Shown here: positions 60,605 through 64,000 of the stretch, piece after piece
Layout: every line of letters begins with the position of its first letter
Numbering within the stretch: position 1 is the stretch's first letter
Assembly (NCBI GenBank): GCA_029379385.1
Contig: CM055612.1
Span: 14,446,001 to 14,510,000 of the forward strand
Direction: 5' to 3'
Length of the DNA stretch: 64,000 bases
Source of the DNA: Quillaja saponaria
Lineage: Eukaryota > Streptophyta > Magnoliopsida > Fabales > Quillajaceae
Made by a program: the position numbers and the translations under genes
Notes under the pieces: generated by a model
Told to the model about the DNA's origin: nothing
The model's database searches: none
Seen by the model: the letters and a program-made list of their open reading frames with translations, nothing else

Positions 60605-62304
60605 CTCTCACCAAATTTCAACCTTCATCGATCGTCATCATCGATTCTTCAATTTCTCAATTTCTTTTTACTAGAAACCGAAGCAAACGTTTTCTGAAAG
60701 CAAAGGAATCCAAGTTTAATTCTCAGGCAAGCTTTCTCCTTCTCTCTCTCTCTCTCTCTCTCACATCCTCTTCTCTACTCTCTAGCCTTTTTTTTTTTTT
60801 TTTTTAACTTTCCTTTTCCTTTTCTGTGTATGTGATATGATGAGAATTTCAACCATACCAAAACCGATCTTTGCAACTGCGAATTTTTCTGAATCATAAC
60901 ATAATTGAGTGATGCGTGAAGATCGATCACTTGTGTATGCCTTATTTATGTGTTTGTTCATCTTCAGTGCTTCTGATCATTGTTTTCTGCTCAATTTCAA
61001 TCATATTTCCATTCATTTTCTTTGAATTTGTACACATGATTCTTAGTTTGCTCCCATTTGAAAACAATAAAAAAAAAAAAAAATTTAAATAAAGCAAATC
61101 GGACAAATTATGAAACAAGTTTGATTTTCAAAATTTCTTTGGGATTCACCTTTGAATTAGAGGGTATAATAACTATTGCCTATAATCTTTGATAATATAA
61201 TAATTTATTACCATGCTTGATCTGGGATTCGCCTAGATTGGATGTGACAAATTTCCAGCTGTTGCAGACGTTCCTTATTTGTACAAAAATAAAGCACTTC
61301 GTACTTCATTTTTTTTTCTTATTTAAAGAATTACTTTTGGTTTTTTTATTTTTTATCTATTTGAGGGAATATTTTGGGTGTTAGGTGGTGTAAATACTTA
61401 AGACAGACAGTTTAGATCACATTCTATGATGGATCATTTTAAACTTCAGCTAAATTACAAATTCGGTCCTTGTAATTTTAGTGTATTCTCAGATGGATCA
61501 CTTTATTAGTTTTATTCTATATAGTTTACTTGGATTATTGAGTTTATTCTATAACAAAACTACAAGATTAAATTAGAAAATTCATTGACCTAATTGAAAA
61601 ATATTAAAAATTATAAAAATCAAAGGAAATGGGGGTTCTGACAGTGACTGTAATTTTTTAAATTGTTAAGACATATATACTCTGAGTTTTGTATAAATTG
61701 AATTTGGATCCTCCGATATTTATGAGAATTTTATATCACTGTAAAAAAAATTTATTCTTCTGATTTAAATTATAAATCTGTGCGCTGAGCCTGTTTACAA
61801 TCTGTTCTTTCTGCACAATTATACAATTAAATAGACTTTCTCAAAAAAAAAAAACATTATGCTTAGCTGTCTGCTTTCCACGGGCTTTTAACTTTGAAAG
61901 ATTAGCAAAGCCTTGGAGGTGGGCTCCACCACTATGTAGGCTTTCATGTTTTTCTCTGCAACTATTACCTCCCTTCTGTACCATGTAACGTAATTAAGAA
62001 AAGTTCGTCCTGGCAAATTGCGGATCTCATTTCATATTTAGATCACATGGGTCCCATATGCAACCAACGGTCCAGATGGCATATGGAATTTTTGGTGAAA
62101 AAATGAATTGGTTTGGGATGTGATAGAGAAAGGCATCTTGTCTTTTTATACTCCGTAGACATCAGTGGGAATTGCTTTTTGGGCCCACAGAGGATATAAA
62201 TAATCGAAGTATTTTTATTTTCTTTGGTTTGCTTTTCTTCTATATCCGTTTTTAGATCAAGGCATACGGTGTATATTAAATTATTAATATTATGTGAACT
62301 GCAG
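60605..62304 (+). other. Leader exon and 1.58-kb leader intron of the right-edge gene (proposed)
   Basis: The leader exon runs from about 60605 to 60726 and ends TTCTCAG|GCAAGC, which fits the rare GC-AG intron class. The intron starts with a (CT)n tract (60742-60762) and a T run, and ends ACTGCAG at 62304. The coding ATG is 35 nt into the next exon. Alternative GT donors downstream cannot be excluded. Confidence 0.5.
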
Positions 62305-62339
62305 GGAAATAGATCAATAAGTGGCATCTTGATTTTAAT

Positions 62340-62420
62340 ATGGAGGAAGAGACACAAGCAATTTCCGAAGTTCCAGTAACAAAGGCAGTTGAGAAAGATA
62401 CTAATGCGGGTGATATTCAG
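62340..62420 (+). CDS. First coding exon of an unrecognised gene
   Basis: The ATG at 62340 opens a 27-codon exon, MEEETQAISEVPVTKAVEK plus eight residues, ending CAG|GTATAAG in phase 0. The N-terminus is acidic, with no signal peptide. The exon is preceded by a good acceptor (62304), a leader exon and a promoter. I do not recognise the family from 27 residues. The next exon is not visible before the window ends, so the following intron is longer than 1.5 kb or later exons were missed. Confidence 0.65.
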
Positions 62421-64000
62421 GTATAAGTAAGCTATTTGATCACATAAAATTTGACATTTCTAAAATTATAGATATATTTGACTTTTCTTTGTTAAGTTCC
62501 TTAGTGTGATATGAAATTAAACTTTTCCAGTTCCATATCTCCCTCTGAAAAGAAAATAAAAAAAGTTTGTGACGGAACTAGAAAAGAAAATAAAAAAAGT
62601 TTGTGACGGACCTAAATGTAAAAGTTTGAGGGCCAAGTTACAAACTAACTATAATGTAAAAAAAGTTCAATTAATTAAAAATACAAAAATGCATGCTAAT
62701 TATTTAATAAACTAAAAAATGACTTATTTATACTTAGAATAAAATATTTATTATGCTTCAACAAAATTATTCACATGAATTTACGTCATATGGTAAGTGT
62801 GTGTAGAAATTTAGTTATAAATCTTTAGGTGGATTATTGTTAAAAAGAAAAAAAAATAAAAAAAAACAACTAAAAATGAACCAACAAATTAAAAGAAAAG
62901 CAAACTCTCCTTCTATACTTTTAAAAATAAGTAGGTATTAGATTTGTATTACCATTATGAGAAATTATTTTCACCGAAGAAGTTGTTTTGGTTTCATTTC
63001 ATACCTTTGTTGGGTCTTAGAAAGAGTTATAATAAAAAAATTGAGTACCGACATTAATTTCTCACTTACAAGAGTTTATTTTTAGAATTATTTATTTTGA
63101 ACTTTTTTATTTGTAGTTTATTCCCTCATATCTTTTATGTGAGTATCTAGATAAGGGTAACAATTACAAAAATACAAAATTTAGAGGGGATAAAGTGAAA
63201 AAAAATCATACTCTGTATGATGCAAAATTAAAATTGTGCAAAATTATGAAGGGGCTGAAATGAATTAATTCACACTTTGCATGGGAAAGATTTGAATTGC
63301 CAAAAACTTTGCAGGGGCCGAAATGAAATTTCATACTTTGCCTAGGCAAAACTTTGCAAGGGCCATGGCCCTGCGGGCCTCTGCCTATGAACATTATATC
63401 TTTCTAAAAGTTTCAAAATTAGGTTCAAAACCAATGTATTCCGAGGTCTTAGCAACAAAAGGTTTAAAAAAAAAAAGAAAAAAAAAGAAAAAAAGAAAAG
63501 CAAAAGTGCTAGAGGCTTGAGCAGGTGGGATTAATTCTCAATTGATGTTTAAGAATCGACTGGCCATCAAACCCGAAAGAAGAGTGGTTCAAGGATTTGA
63601 AGTTCCATTATATTAGGGTTCGACTAGATATTCAACAAATTTCAAATTAATATATATGGTTTTATTTTTTTAATTAAATTAAGAAGTATAAATAAAAATT
63701 TCAAATATGGATATGTTCTTATCGAATGAAATGTTAATACCTAGATGTTACTCTAATAGTTTAAGAAATAGCATCTTCTTTCTACCCCATGTGGAAGTGG
63801 AAATAAGATGCAATTTTTCATGAAAATATAATACACGAAATTAATTTAATGAGGTTGATAATATAATTGTAATATACTTTCATATGATAAAGTGAGTATT
63901 TAAATACTTGAGCGTAATCTCGGGGATAAATAAATTTTAATTAATATAATTAGTATTGTAGAAATGACATTGGGAAAAAATTTAATTTATTATCATTTTA
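62421..64000 (+). other. Probable intron 2 of the right-edge gene
   Basis: No coding exon was recognised. It holds a 30-bp direct repeat (62547-62576 and 62581-62610, GAAAAGAAAATAAAAAAAG then TTTGTGACGGA) and a two-copy ~63-bp repeat (63251 and 63314, GGGGC(T/C)GAAATGAA then ACTTTGC). An A-rich run lies at 63463-63500. Confidence 0.5.

Noticed and set aside
62043..62357. Minus-strand 104-residue frame
   Set aside because: It overlaps the acceptor and first coding exon of the plus-strand gene and resembles no known protein.
1..64000. A new defence system, biosynthetic cluster or other multi-gene system
   Set aside because: Only two complete host genes and one partial one are supported. They are members of known families and are separated by transposons; no clustering of related functions is seen.

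Overview
This is nuclear DNA from a flowering plant, most likely a eudicot. It is AT-rich, its genes have many short introns with plant-type GT-AG sites, and it carries plant-specific retrotransposon lineages (Athila-like gypsy, copia, RTE and L1-type LINEs, CACTA). The species cannot be fixed from the sequence. Three host genes are supported. A guanylyl-cyclase-1-like gene (GC1) lies on the minus strand (coding exons 33211 to 22927, nine exons, 281 residues). A FHY3-type FAR1-family transcription factor gene lies on the plus strand (coding exons 48414 to 51604, seven exons, 843 residues). The first coding exon of an unrecognised gene (62340-62420, plus) continues past the right edge. A dead fragment of an AT-hook (AHL) gene sits inside a transposon at 12.5-13.1 kb. 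The exon models were assembled by hand from splice sites, reading frame and recalled family sequence; no search was run.

Layout. 1-2.2 kb: decayed CACTA transposase followed by ~165-bp tandem repeats. 2.2-5.7 kb: an LTR-like repeat holding a truncated RTE LINE (19-bp target duplication) and an Athila-type solo LTR (TACTT duplication). A second copy of the host repeat at 53.1-53.6 kb approximates the empty site for both. 5.7-21.0 kb: a large, broken Athila-like element on the minus strand with truncated 5' LTR, tRNA-Asp-like primer site, gag, protease, RT, RNase H, integrase, an extra ORF, and a 3' LTR split by a 2.45-kb TIR transposon. Its extra ORF is split by a CACTA-ended segment carrying the AHL fragment. 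21.0-21.6 kb: LINE endonuclease relic.

22.9-34.6 kb: GC1. Intron 7 is swollen to 4.8 kb by a copia element that itself holds an L1-type LINE tail; intron 4 holds a ~1-kb TRIM-like element with matching 5-bp flanks. All three lie antisense to GC1. 36-45 kb: copia-type LTR relics, a copia pol fragment, a truncated Athila piece and a 1.7-kb L1-type LINE relic. 46.5-51.9 kb: FHY3. Its C-terminus is encoded by a run of small phase-0 exons, three of which encode the same ~23-residue unit. 52-60 kb: AT-rich intergenic DNA, an ~85-bp tandem array and a copia integrase-RT fragment. 60.56-62.42 kb: promoter, leader exon and first coding exon of the right-edge gene.

FHY3 and GC1 are not known to act in one pathway, and nothing here suggests an operon-like unit. 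The window's main interest is nested transposition with readable target sites, transposon capture of a host gene, and exon duplication in a domesticated transposase. I found no CRISPR, tRNA, rRNA or clear new multi-gene system.
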